Below are positions 35,429 to 42,935 of a stretch of 64,000 bases of DNA, in pieces. Origin of the DNA: Pseudobutyrivibrio sp. (GTDB lineage: Bacteria; Bacillota; Clostridia; Lachnospirales; Lachnospiraceae); assembly GCA_017557435.1 (NCBI GenBank), contig JAFYYR010000001.1, positions 94,292-158,291 of the forward strand, read 5' to 3'. The notes beneath the pieces are model-generated. The model saw only the letters and a program-made list of their open reading frames with translations, did no database searches and had not been told where the DNA came from. Made by a program: the position numbers and the translations under genes. How positions within the stretch are numbered: position 1 is the first letter of the stretch; each line of letters starts with the position of its first letter.

Positions 35429-38161
35429 ATGAAAAGTAAATTTGGGAAGATTTATATTGATTATCTATATGATCAAGTTTTAGAAGATGTTAAAAAAAAT
35501 ATCGATGTAAACATAAAGGAAATGCCTGTTATAAAAGAAAAGGTGGAGAATGAGATATTTGTAAAATGTTTCAAGTCCCTAATTTATTGCATGAATTTAG
35601 CGCGTGTCGAAGAAAAGCTGGTAGGGGAAAATCCAGAGGATAGATATACTTTTTTTTGTGAGAACGAAGATGCAATAATTGGGGGAATGGAGAAAATCTT
35701 TCCAGAAATGAAAAATCAGATTAGCGAAGAAATTAGGGGTAAGATTTGCTATTTGATTAAGGTTGTTGATGACTTTGTAAATAACTATCAGGAAATCAGC
35801 AAGAAGTTTTTACTTGAGAATGAACAGATAAAAAATATAAATGTAGGTGGAGATTGGCACAATGATAAAAGTGTAATAATCTTTGAATTTACTAAGGGAA
35901 GTAAAATAGTTTTCAAGCCTACACATGGAAGAAATATTGAATTTTTAAAGGGATTATCGGCTTTGTTTTTTGGGAGAGAATATAGTAGTTTATATGATTC
36001 CTTAACAACTGATGAAGGTACTTGGGTTAAATATATTGAGCACAAGCCTATCAAATCTGAAGCTGAGATAAAGGAGTTTTACTATAACTATGGAAAACTG
36101 CTTTATATGGCATACATACTTGGAATAAATGATATGCACTATGAGAATTTACTGGCAAATGGGGTGTATCCAGTAATCACAGACGTGGAGACCATTTTTT
36201 CATCATACTTATTCTTCAATATTCATAAGGCGGAGTATGATGCTCAGCATAACGCTACAAAAAAGCTTATATATGGCACCATGGCAACAGGTCTCGTACC
36301 AATTTTTACAATGTCCGAATATTTTGGAGGCGATGTAAGCTGCCTTTCAAATAGGGGCCTGAAGATATTGGTAGAAAAATTGGAAAATGAATATAGAGAT
36401 GATATGTGCATCAAAGTAGCAGAAGATATGGTAAAAAGCGATTCCCATCTACCAAATAGCGATATAGACCCACTTGATTATGGAAAAGACATCATACAAG
36501 GCTTCAATGAAGCTGATGAAATCTTTAGAAATAATAAGCATAAGATTTACAAGTACATTGAAGACAATTTTGACAAGGTAGAATCAAGAATCATTCTAAA
36601 CATGACAAAAGCTTACGGTAAAATTCTTAGAATCAAAAATGATGTTAAATATAGAATGAATCCTGAGTTATTCAAGGAGTTACTTGGAAAGCTCAAGAGA
36701 ACAAACCAGTTTAATAAGAAGGTATATGAGCACGAGATAGCAGAGCTTATGAATGGTAATATTCCAAGCTTCTATTGGAGTGCGAAGGAAAAATGTGTAT
36801 ACGGTCCCGTTGATTCTTCCATAGAAAAGATTATGGATATAAAGGGCTTTGATATAGAGGATGTAAAAGACATAATCGAATATCAAACAGCTGACAATAT
36901 AATTGAAGAACAGAAGAATCTGATAGAAAATGCAATAATCTCAAGCAAAGTGCTCAGTATTAATTATATTGAAAAAAGCGGTAAAGATAAGAGCATAAAG
37001 GCTAAGCCTGCAACAGAGAAAATGCTTAGAGAAAATATTGATAAAAATATTATTCTAGGCAAAGATAATACAATTGCATGGTTGGGTCTGATGGTCAATG
37101 ACCAGGAGCAGCTTGAGTATGCCATGGTAGATTGGTCATTGTATTCAGGCATCAGTGGAATAGGGCTTATGTACTACACCGAGTGGTTGAATACTGGTGA
37201 CAGAAATGCCGTAGCAGTCATGCAACTTATAGTAAATACCATAAAGAAAGAATATGACTTAGGAAGATTTGATACCTATGATATTTCTTATTTCTGCGGA
37301 CTTACAGGTATTTATTCATTCATAAAAAAAGTAGAAAAAATACCAGGAATCGAGCTATTTGGATTAAAGGAATCATTTGAGGAGCTAATTGAAAAGAATA
37401 TCGAATATACGAATTGCTATGATTCTCTGTCTGGAGTCCATTCAGCGGTGCTCTACTATTACAGTGACTACAAGGAAAATTATTTTAGCAGAAAAATAAT
37501 CACAGCAATTACCTATCATTTCATGGAAAATTTCAACATGCGAATGATGGATGCTAGTTTTAGTTTTGCTAGTTTTGCTCATGGATACACTGGATTGATG
37601 ACATCGCTTCTATGCATGAACAGAGTGGTAAAGGATGATAGATTTTCCATCCTTATTAAGAAGGCATGGGAGAAGGAAAAGAATTTAAAGGTTTCTGATT
37701 TTAAATGGGTGGATAAAAGAAGAGCCGATGGAAGTAGCTCTCACTATTGGTGCCACGGTTCATGTGGAATCATGCATGCTAGATTATTCTGGTATAAGGA
37801 AGAATTCCTAAAGGATATCGACATAGATTACACAGAAGAGCAAATGCTTAGTGACTTAAGAGGATACAAGGAAATAATAGAAGCAAGTGAGATAAACACT
37901 AATAACTACTCATTATGTCATGGCAACTTTGCCCTCATAGATTATTTAATCTCCTTTGAAAGACTTACCGGAGAGAGAATGAATAAAAAATATACAGACC
38001 TAATATTTGATAAAGCTAGAGAAGATGGATATAGCTGTATTGGCGCACCAGGTGCAATAAATGCAATCGGTTACATGGTTGGTGAGACAGGAATAAGATA
38101 TCTTCTAAATAGATATGAGAACCGTCATATCAAATCAATTTTAACTTGCGAAAATCTCTAA
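35429..38161 (+). CDS. lanM: LanM bifunctional lanthionine synthetase
   Basis: 910 residues from ATG 35429; GTG 35420 or TTG 35417, nearer to AAAGGA at 35402, are alternatives. An upstream extension runs through the attenuator stem and is rejected. The N-terminal dehydratase part has GGDWHNDKSVIIFEF near residue 143 and GINDMHYENLLANG near 232, with VITDVETIF. The C-terminal cyclase is LanC-like: YWCHGSCGIMHARLFWY near 770 and LCHGNFALIDYL near 828 supply the zinc Cys, Cys and His. It dehydrates Ser/Thr of LanA and closes the lanthionine rings in the cytoplasm. lanT follows in 12 bases. Confidence 0.95.
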   Translation: MKSKFGKIYIDYLYDQVLEDVKKNIDVNIKEMPVIKEKVENEIFVKCFKSLIYCMNLARVEEKLVGENPEDRYTFFCENEDAIIGGMEKIFPEMKNQISEEIRGKICYLIKVVDDFVNNYQEISKKFLLENEQIKNINVGGDWHNDKSVIIFEFTKGSKIVFKPTHGRNIEFLKGLSALFFGREYSSLYDSLTTDEGTWVKYIEHKPIKSEAEIKEFYYNYGKLLYMAYILGINDMHYENLLANGVYPVITDVETIFSSYLFFNIHKAEYDAQHNATKKLIYGTMATGLVPIFTMSEYFGGDVSCLSNRGLKILVEKLENEYRDDMCIKVAEDMVKSDSHLPNSDIDPLDYGKDIIQGFNEADEIFRNNKHKIYKYIEDNFDKVESRIILNMTKAYGKILRIKNDVKYRMNPELFKELLGKLKRTNQFNKKVYEHEIAELMNGNIPSFYWSAKEKCVYGPVDSSIEKIMDIKGFDIEDVKDIIEYQTADNIIEEQKNLIENAIISSKVLSINYIEKSGKDKSIKAKPATEKMLRENIDKNIILGKDNTIAWLGLMVNDQEQLEYAMVDWSLYSGISGIGLMYYTEWLNTGDRNAVAVMQLIVNTIKKEYDLGRFDTYDISYFCGLTGIYSFIKKVEKIPGIELFGLKESFEELIEKNIEYTNCYDSLSGVHSAVLYYYSDYKENYFSRKIITAITYHFMENFNMRMMDASFSFASFAHGYTGLMTSLLCMNRVVKDDRFSILIKKAWEKEKNLKVSDFKWVDKRRADGSSSHYWCHGSCGIMHARLFWYKEEFLKDIDIDYTEEQMLSDLRGYKEIIEASEINTNNYSLCHGNFALIDYLISFERLTGERMNKKYTDLIFDKAREDGYSCIGAPGAINAIGYMVGETGIRYLLNRYENRHIKSILTCENL

Positions 38162-38173
38162 GGAGGAGAGTCT

Positions 38174-40219
38174 GTGAAAGTTGTTTTACAAACAAGTGAA
38201 TCTGATTGTTTGATTGCCTGCGCCACAATGCTTATGGACAGCTATGGTATAAAAGTTCCGGTGTACAGGTTGGCAGAAAAAATAGAACTGTCACGAGCCG
38301 GAAGCAATGTACTTCAGCTTAAAGAGGCATTAAAGGAGTATGGATTTGGAGTGGAAGGTTTTAGGGTAGAGGAATTAGATAATCCGATGCTACCTGGAAT
38401 TGCCTATGTCAACAACAATCATTTTATAGTAATCACTAGGATTACTAAAACCAAAGTCATGGGGATTGATCCTGCGATCGGTCGCATAAGTTATGAAAAA
38501 GAAGAATTTTATAAGATCTACAGTAAAGTATTAGTTAAGTTAAATCAAATTGAGAAAACTTATATACCAAAAGATAATATAAGCATATTGTCTCGATTTA
38601 AATCAAGTAAAGTCTTAGCAATAATGATTGGCTTAATGTTGACAGCTGTGGCAACCCAGATTGTAGCTATGAGCTATTCGTATCTGTACAACGAACTCAT
38701 TTATGGGACTTCCAACACAAAAGTACTGATCGTTCTCCTTCTTGCTATCGGGATACTTTGTGTTGGAAGTATAGCTCAGGGCATACTGACAAACAGATTC
38801 AATATTATATTCGAGCAAATATATGGAAATAATTTGCTTAACCAAATGGTGGCAAAGAACTATAAGTTCTTCACCTTTAGAAGTAACGGTGATTTGCTAT
38901 ATAGAATAAATGCAAGAGGCGCCATAAAGGATTCCACACTTATGAGGATGATTCCATCACTGATTGCTCTTTGTACAATCATCCTAGTTCAGTGGATTGT
39001 ATTTTCAAAAAGCTTGCTTGTTGGATTCGTATTTACGATAATGATAGCTGTATATCTATTACTCTATATATTAATTGGAGCGAAAATATACTCAGCCAGC
39101 AACAAGTATACACAAAAGATAATAAAGCTTAATACAACAAGTGAGAATATTGTTAGAGCTATTCTTACAATAAAGGTACTTGGAGTAGAGGATAGCTTTA
39201 CAAAAATGTGGCACAAGGAAAATGAGATACAGACAAAAGAGTATGGAGTGCTGGTAATACTCCAAAGTATTCAAAATGTATTGACCAACATTTTCATGTA
39301 CATTGTACCTATTGCCACTATCACTATTTCAATAATTATCAGTGGAAATAAGGATTTTGTATCCCAGATAGCTTTGATTCCACTTTTGTATTTAGTAATT
39401 CAGAATGTTACCACTATAGGCCAGGCCCTAAATTCTATTTATCAAGTGTTACCTGTTATAGATAAGACAAATGAATTGCTTGATGAAAAATATATGCAAG
39501 ATAGGTCAAGACAGTATACTACAGGCAGTGATAGCTTGATATCTATCAAAGATATGTCCTATTTTTATGGAAGCAAATGTTGCTTATCCGATGTTAACCT
39601 TGAGATAAAAAAGGGGAAAAAGTATGCTGTAATAGGAAAATCTGGAAGTGGAAAGTCCACATTTTTAAAAATAGTATCTAATTTGCTATGCGATTATAAT
39701 GGGCAGGTTTTATTTGATGATAGTATTACAGATAAGCCAATATATATGGATCAGGACACAACTATTCTTGATGCCACAATTATGGAAAATATTATCTTTG
39801 GACAAAAGGATATTTCCCAAATTCGTATAGACGAAGTGGTGAATGCCATAGGATTAGATAAGATAGTAGATGCCCAACCATTAAAATGGTTTACAAATAT
39901 ATCAAAGGGCAAAAATTTATCAAGAGGGCAGGAGCAGAGAATTTGTCTCACTAGATGCTTACTTAAGGATTCAAGTATGTATCTATTAGATGAAGCCACT
40001 AGTAATATAGATGTAGTAGATGAAGAACAAATCATTAATAATTTGCTTGCCCCAGGGGGATTGTTAGAGGAAAAAACGGTATTTGTGTCAACGCATAAGC
40101 TTAGCATGGTTGAATATGTAGATGAGGTTTTATATATTCAAGACGGCCATATTTATAATGGAAGCCATGATGAATTACTTGCTAAGTTTGCAGAATATAG
40201 AGAGATGTTTGAGGTTTAA
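38174..40219 (+). CDS. lanT: LanT: C39 peptidase-ABC exporter for the lantibiotic
   Basis: 681 residues from GTG 38174 (AGGAGGAG upstream). The N-terminal C39 peptidase has its cysteine in QTSESDCLIACATML (Cys12) and histidine in NNNHFIVITR near residue 80. About six membrane segments lie between residues 150 and 410. The ATPase has Walker A GKSGSGKSTFLK near 490, signature LSRGQEQRICLTRCLL near 577 and Walker B SMYLLDEATSNID near 597. It removes the leader after Gly-Gly and exports the mature peptide. Confidence 0.95.
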   Translation: MKVVLQTSESDCLIACATMLMDSYGIKVPVYRLAEKIELSRAGSNVLQLKEALKEYGFGVEGFRVEELDNPMLPGIAYVNNNHFIVITRITKTKVMGIDPAIGRISYEKEEFYKIYSKVLVKLNQIEKTYIPKDNISILSRFKSSKVLAIMIGLMLTAVATQIVAMSYSYLYNELIYGTSNTKVLIVLLLAIGILCVGSIAQGILTNRFNIIFEQIYGNNLLNQMVAKNYKFFTFRSNGDLLYRINARGAIKDSTLMRMIPSLIALCTIILVQWIVFSKSLLVGFVFTIMIAVYLLLYILIGAKIYSASNKYTQKIIKLNTTSENIVRAILTIKVLGVEDSFTKMWHKENEIQTKEYGVLVILQSIQNVLTNIFMYIVPIATITISIIISGNKDFVSQIALIPLLYLVIQNVTTIGQALNSIYQVLPVIDKTNELLDEKYMQDRSRQYTTGSDSLISIKDMSYFYGSKCCLSDVNLEIKKGKKYAVIGKSGSGKSTFLKIVSNLLCDYNGQVLFDDSITDKPIYMDQDTTILDATIMENIIFGQKDISQIRIDEVVNAIGLDKIVDAQPLKWFTNISKGKNLSRGQEQRICLTRCLLKDSSMYLLDEATSNIDVVDEEQIINNLLAPGGLLEEKTVFVSTHKLSMVEYVDEVLYIQDGHIYNGSHDELLAKFAEYREMFEV

Positions 40220-40229
40220 TAGGTAGAGG

Positions 40230-40961
40230 ATGAGAATAGCAATTTGTGATGATGATATAAACTTTACTTCAAAACTAGAAGATATAATTAGTCGCGAATG
40301 TGCAAAAAATGGGAAGAAAACAGAGATAGATGTATTTTTCGATGGGGAAACACTAGTAAAAAGTATTGAAAGTGGTCACCGCTATAGCATGATTTTTCTT
40401 GATATAGAGATGAAGAAAATGAATGGTATAGCAGCAGCCAGAAGAATACGCCAGCTAGATAGATATACACTGATTATATATATATCTAGCTATGATGATT
40501 ATTTGAAAGAATTATTTGAGGTAGAGCCTTTTAGATTTATTTCAAAACCTATTCAACTTGAACAATTGCAGCGCTATTGCGCTGAAGCAATCAAAAAAAT
40601 AGAAGGAATGAACAACCTATTTGTTTATAACTATAACAAAGAAGAATATAGCGTACCAATAAAGGAAATAGTGTATTTCGAAAGTAATAAACGATTGATT
40701 GATATTCATATGAATGATGGGACTGTAAGGTCATTCTATGGAAAGCTCAATAATGTAGAAAAAGAAATACAAAAAATGAACAAGCATTTTATACGCATAC
40801 ATCAATCCTTTTTGGTAAACTATTCATACATTAAAAGTATGACCTATTCCGAGGTGGCTCTCGAGTACAATGATGAAGAATATGTGCTGAGAATAAGTGA
40901 GGATAGGAGGTCAACTGTTAGACAAAAAGTGTGTGAAATAGCAGGGGGATCGAATTTTTAA
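40230..40961 (+). CDS. LytTR-family response regulator (AgrA-like), copy 2
   Basis: 243 residues. Receiver: MRIAICDDD at the start, phospho-acceptor in MIFLDIEMKKMNG near residue 56, and FRFISKP near 104. LytTR domain: EIVYFESNKRLIDIHMNDG near 148 and RIHQSFLVNYSYIKSM near 190. It lies 10 bp after lanT and 1 bp before the AgrC-like kinase, so it is the natural output of that kinase. It is the best candidate to bind the 9-12-9 direct repeats before lanA, agrD and the aminotransferase block; its paralogue at 29485 is the other. Confidence 0.93.
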   Translation: MRIAICDDDINFTSKLEDIISRECAKNGKKTEIDVFFDGETLVKSIESGHRYSMIFLDIEMKKMNGIAAARRIRQLDRYTLIIYISSYDDYLKELFEVEPFRFISKPIQLEQLQRYCAEAIKKIEGMNNLFVYNYNKEEYSVPIKEIVYFESNKRLIDIHMNDGTVRSFYGKLNNVEKEIQKMNKHFIRIHQSFLVNYSYIKSMTYSEVALEYNDEEYVLRISEDRRSTVRQKVCEIAGGSNF

Positions 40962-40962
40962 A

Positions 40963-42264
40963 ATGACTAATTATGTGGCTTTGTTTTCAGGGTTTTTGCT
41001 GCCTTTCTTTCAGGTATTGATTGTGAGAAAGTGCATGGGGGTGCTGCTGGGTTCTGGAAAAAAAGACATTAAAAGCATAATATTGTGGATACTGTATTAT
41101 ATTTATGACGTAATTGTTTTAAATTTTGTTACTTACCGAGGCTTTTATATTTTACTTGGAAATCTGATTTTAATGCTTATAATAGCGGCTGTGACAAGAA
41201 CAGCATCCATAACAATGAAATTATTTTCTGCAATGATAATATGCGCAATATGGATGATAGTTGAAGCTGCTGCTGGACTTTTGCTATCGCATATTAGTGT
41301 GGAGTATATATTATATGAAAGATTAATAAGTTTTTTATCTCAGATGATTATGCTCTTTATAGTTATTACTCTAGAAAAATATAAAAGAGATAGGTTTTCT
41401 AAGGATATATCCCTTAAAACATTTATAATGCTTGCTTGGATTCCTGTAGTAAGTGTATATTTTGAGATGGTGAGCTTCGATATTTCAAGACAATATCCTA
41501 ATTATGATAGATTTGCAGGATTTGCAAGTGTTGTATTGCTTTTAACAAATTATATGATTTTTGATTCTTATGATTGGGTCAATAGAAGTGTGCAATTAAA
41601 GGCGCAGAATAAACTATTTGTACAGCAGATTCAGCTTTGTAGCAGACAAACAGCAGAGCAGGAGGCTACATACAAGGAACTGCGAAGACTCCGTCATGAT
41701 ATGAAAAATCATCTTACAAGTCTATTGGGGATGATTGATTCTGGCAACGATAATGAGGCTAGAGCATACATAGAAAATTTACTGAATGATGGAAAGATTA
41801 TAAAAAGTGGCGATATATCAAGAACAGGAAATATTATTGTTGATTCTCTTATAAATTATAAGTACTCAAAGGCAAAAGAGCTTGGCATCAAGTTTACTGC
41901 AAATGTATTTATTCCTACTGAATTACCTTTCAAAAATGAGAATATAGTTATTATTCTAGGAAATCTGATTGAAAATGCTATAGAGGCATGTGTTAAGGTA
42001 GATAAAAATAATAGATATATTAGGCTCGAAATGTGCTATGAAAAGAACATGCTTCAAATTTGCATAAAGAATAGATGTACTGGGGTTATAAATAAAAATA
42101 GTTCTGGAGATATAGAGACAACAAAAGAAGACAAAGCAAATCATGGAATGGGTTTACTTTCCATTAAGATGGCTGCAAAGGAATATGATGGAGATGTATT
42201 GATAAAGAATGAGGAGAATGAGTTTACTGTAGTAGTTGTCTTATATGAAAATACGGAAAAATAA
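40963..42264 (+). CDS. AgrC-like sensor histidine kinase (GHKL type)
   Basis: 433 residues. About six membrane segments fill residues 1-200, as in AgrC peptide receptors. A coiled stretch (residues 205-235) leads to the phospho-acceptor in RRLRHDMKNHLTSLLG near 244. The N box is GNLIENAIEAC near 336 and the G box NHGMGLLSIKMAAKEYDG near 395. It should sense the cyclic peptide encoded just downstream (agrD) and phosphorylate the adjacent LytTR regulator. Its last codons contain the first operator half-site for agrD. Confidence 0.92.
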   Translation: MTNYVALFSGFLLPFFQVLIVRKCMGVLLGSGKKDIKSIILWILYYIYDVIVLNFVTYRGFYILLGNLILMLIIAAVTRTASITMKLFSAMIICAIWMIVEAAAGLLLSHISVEYILYERLISFLSQMIMLFIVITLEKYKRDRFSKDISLKTFIMLAWIPVVSVYFEMVSFDISRQYPNYDRFAGFASVVLLLTNYMIFDSYDWVNRSVQLKAQNKLFVQQIQLCSRQTAEQEATYKELRRLRHDMKNHLTSLLGMIDSGNDNEARAYIENLLNDGKIIKSGDISRTGNIIVDSLINYKYSKAKELGIKFTANVFIPTELPFKNENIVIILGNLIENAIEACVKVDKNNRYIRLEMCYEKNMLQICIKNRCTGVINKNSSGDIETTKEDKANHGMGLLSIKMAAKEYDGDVLIKNEENEFTVVVVLYENTEK

Positions 42265-42321
42265 CATGCAGACTGCTAATTTCAACATGACAAGTAATTA
42301 TAGTTTTACAAGGGATATAAT
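42261..42321 (+). promoter_or_regulatory. LytTR-type operator and promoter of agrD
   Basis: Direct repeats ATAACATGC (42261-42269, overlapping the kinase stop codon) and TCAACATGA (42282-42290), 12 bp apart, followed after exactly 25 bp by TATAAT (42316-42321). Same geometry as the lanA and aminotransferase promoters; points to signal autoinduction. Confidence 0.8.
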
Positions 42322-42361
42322 ATATTTTATTCAATGTAAACAGAAAAGGGAGGATTTACAG

Positions 42362-42502
42362 ATGAATATGAAAAAGGATGTTATGGTAAAAATATTAGAG
42401 AAGGTAGCAAGAACTACAGTAAATGCAGCAGCAGATTCACGTTGTATGTGGTATGCACATCAACCTAAAATGCCTGTTGATTTCAAAAAATTAAATAAGT
42501 AA
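42362..42502 (+). CDS. agrD: AgrD-like cyclic thiolactone autoinducer precursor
   Basis: 46 residues from ATG 42362, with GGGAGG eight bases upstream (ATG 42368 also possible). It begins MNMKKDVMVKILEKVARTTV, an amphipathic membrane-binding helix. The signal region is AADSRC at residue 28 followed by MWYA, and the tail is HQPKMPVDFKKLNK. The QPKxP tail motif is typical of AgrD peptides from clostridia. By analogy a five-residue thiolactone ring (Cys28 to Ala32) with a short N-terminal arm is expected. Processing needs AgrB, found only at 28896-29471. It sits downstream of its likely receptor and has its own autoregulated promoter. Confidence 0.88.
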   Translation: MNMKKDVMVKILEKVARTTVNAAADSRCMWYAHQPKMPVDFKKLNK

Positions 42503-42541
42503 GATAACCACGATTTGAAAAAATCGCCAAAATTATTCCCC

Positions 42542-42574
42542 GGAGTCGTAGCGTACGCTGCGGCTCCCTTTTTT
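42542..42574 (+). terminator. Strong terminator after agrD
   Basis: GGAGTCGTAGCG (42542-42553) pairs with CGCTGCGGCTCC (42556-42567) with two G-U pairs, followed by six T. A second small hairpin with a GAAA loop (42511-42526) precedes it. Confidence 0.9.
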
Positions 42575-42679
42575 GTGTAAAATTTGAAAAAAGAAAACAG
42601 AGAAAAATATAGAAATTTTAGGGCAAAAATTAATAACAAGTCGTTGAAAAAGGAAGGCGAAAAAAAATTACTTCGAAAA

Positions 42680-42740
42680 ATTACATGGAGAGTTATAAAT
42701 TCAACATGGAGCGGGAATAGGGATAAAAACCAAGTATAAT
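42680..42740 (+). promoter_or_regulatory. LytTR-type operator and promoter of the aminotransferase block
   Basis: Direct repeats ATTACATGG (42680-42688) and TCAACATGG (42701-42709), 12 bp apart, then exactly 25 bp to TATAAT (42735-42740). A further ATTACTTCG at 42667 is out of phase. The operator ties the downstream biosynthesis block to the same regulator as lanA and agrD. Confidence 0.8.
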
Positions 42741-42770
42741 TTACACACATTAAAAAAAGGAGGGTTTTAT

Positions 42771-42791
42771 ATGAAATTATCTAATGTATGA
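42771..42791 (+). CDS. Tiny leader ORF (MKLSNV)
   Basis: AAAGGAGGG and an ATG at good distance open only six codons, MKLSNV, then TGA. A second tiny ORF starts on the overlapping ATGA (42788-42817, MKGRYLSYL). The strong ribosome site, placed right after a regulated promoter, argues for translation. Likely a leader for the aminotransferase block or a displaced remnant. The frame stays open for 36 codons after the TGA. Confidence 0.4.
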   Translation: MKLSNV

Positions 42792-42796
42792 AGGGG

Positions 42797-42823
42797 AGGT
42801 ATTTATCGTATTTGTAAATACCT
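42797..42823 (+). other. Hairpin in the leader of the aminotransferase block
   Basis: AGGTATTTA (42797-42805) pairs perfectly with TAAATACCT (42815-42823) around a nine-base loop. There is no T tract. It overlaps the second tiny ORF, so ribosome movement could open or close it. Confidence 0.55.
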
Positions 42824-42935
42824 TATATGTGAAAATATAGACCAGTGGAATGTATATCCCTATCATCAAATAAAACAGCCTGCTGGAACTATATTTTTCA
42901 TCTAAAAATTTTTACACAAGGAGAAAGGGACAATA

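Noticed and set aside
42290-42313. ACAAGT and ACAAGG as the agrD operator repeats
   Set aside because: Their 18-bp phase and position against the -10 box do not match the other two promoters; ATAACATGC/TCAACATGA does.
42236-42361. Longer version of the AgrD frame starting inside the kinase gene
   Set aside because: The AGGAGG site, the promoter at 42316 and the AgrD length all support the start at 42362.
42667-42688. ATTACTTCG and ATTACATGG as a LytTR repeat pair
   Set aside because: Their phase is 13 bp, not 21 bp; the pair at 42680 and 42701 fits the spacing and the -10 distance.
42789-42905. TGA in the tiny leader ORF read as selenocysteine to give a 43-residue peptide
   Set aside because: No selenocysteine insertion stem typical of bacteria follows directly, and 36 open codons in AT-rich DNA are not strong evidence; kept only as a possibility in the findings.
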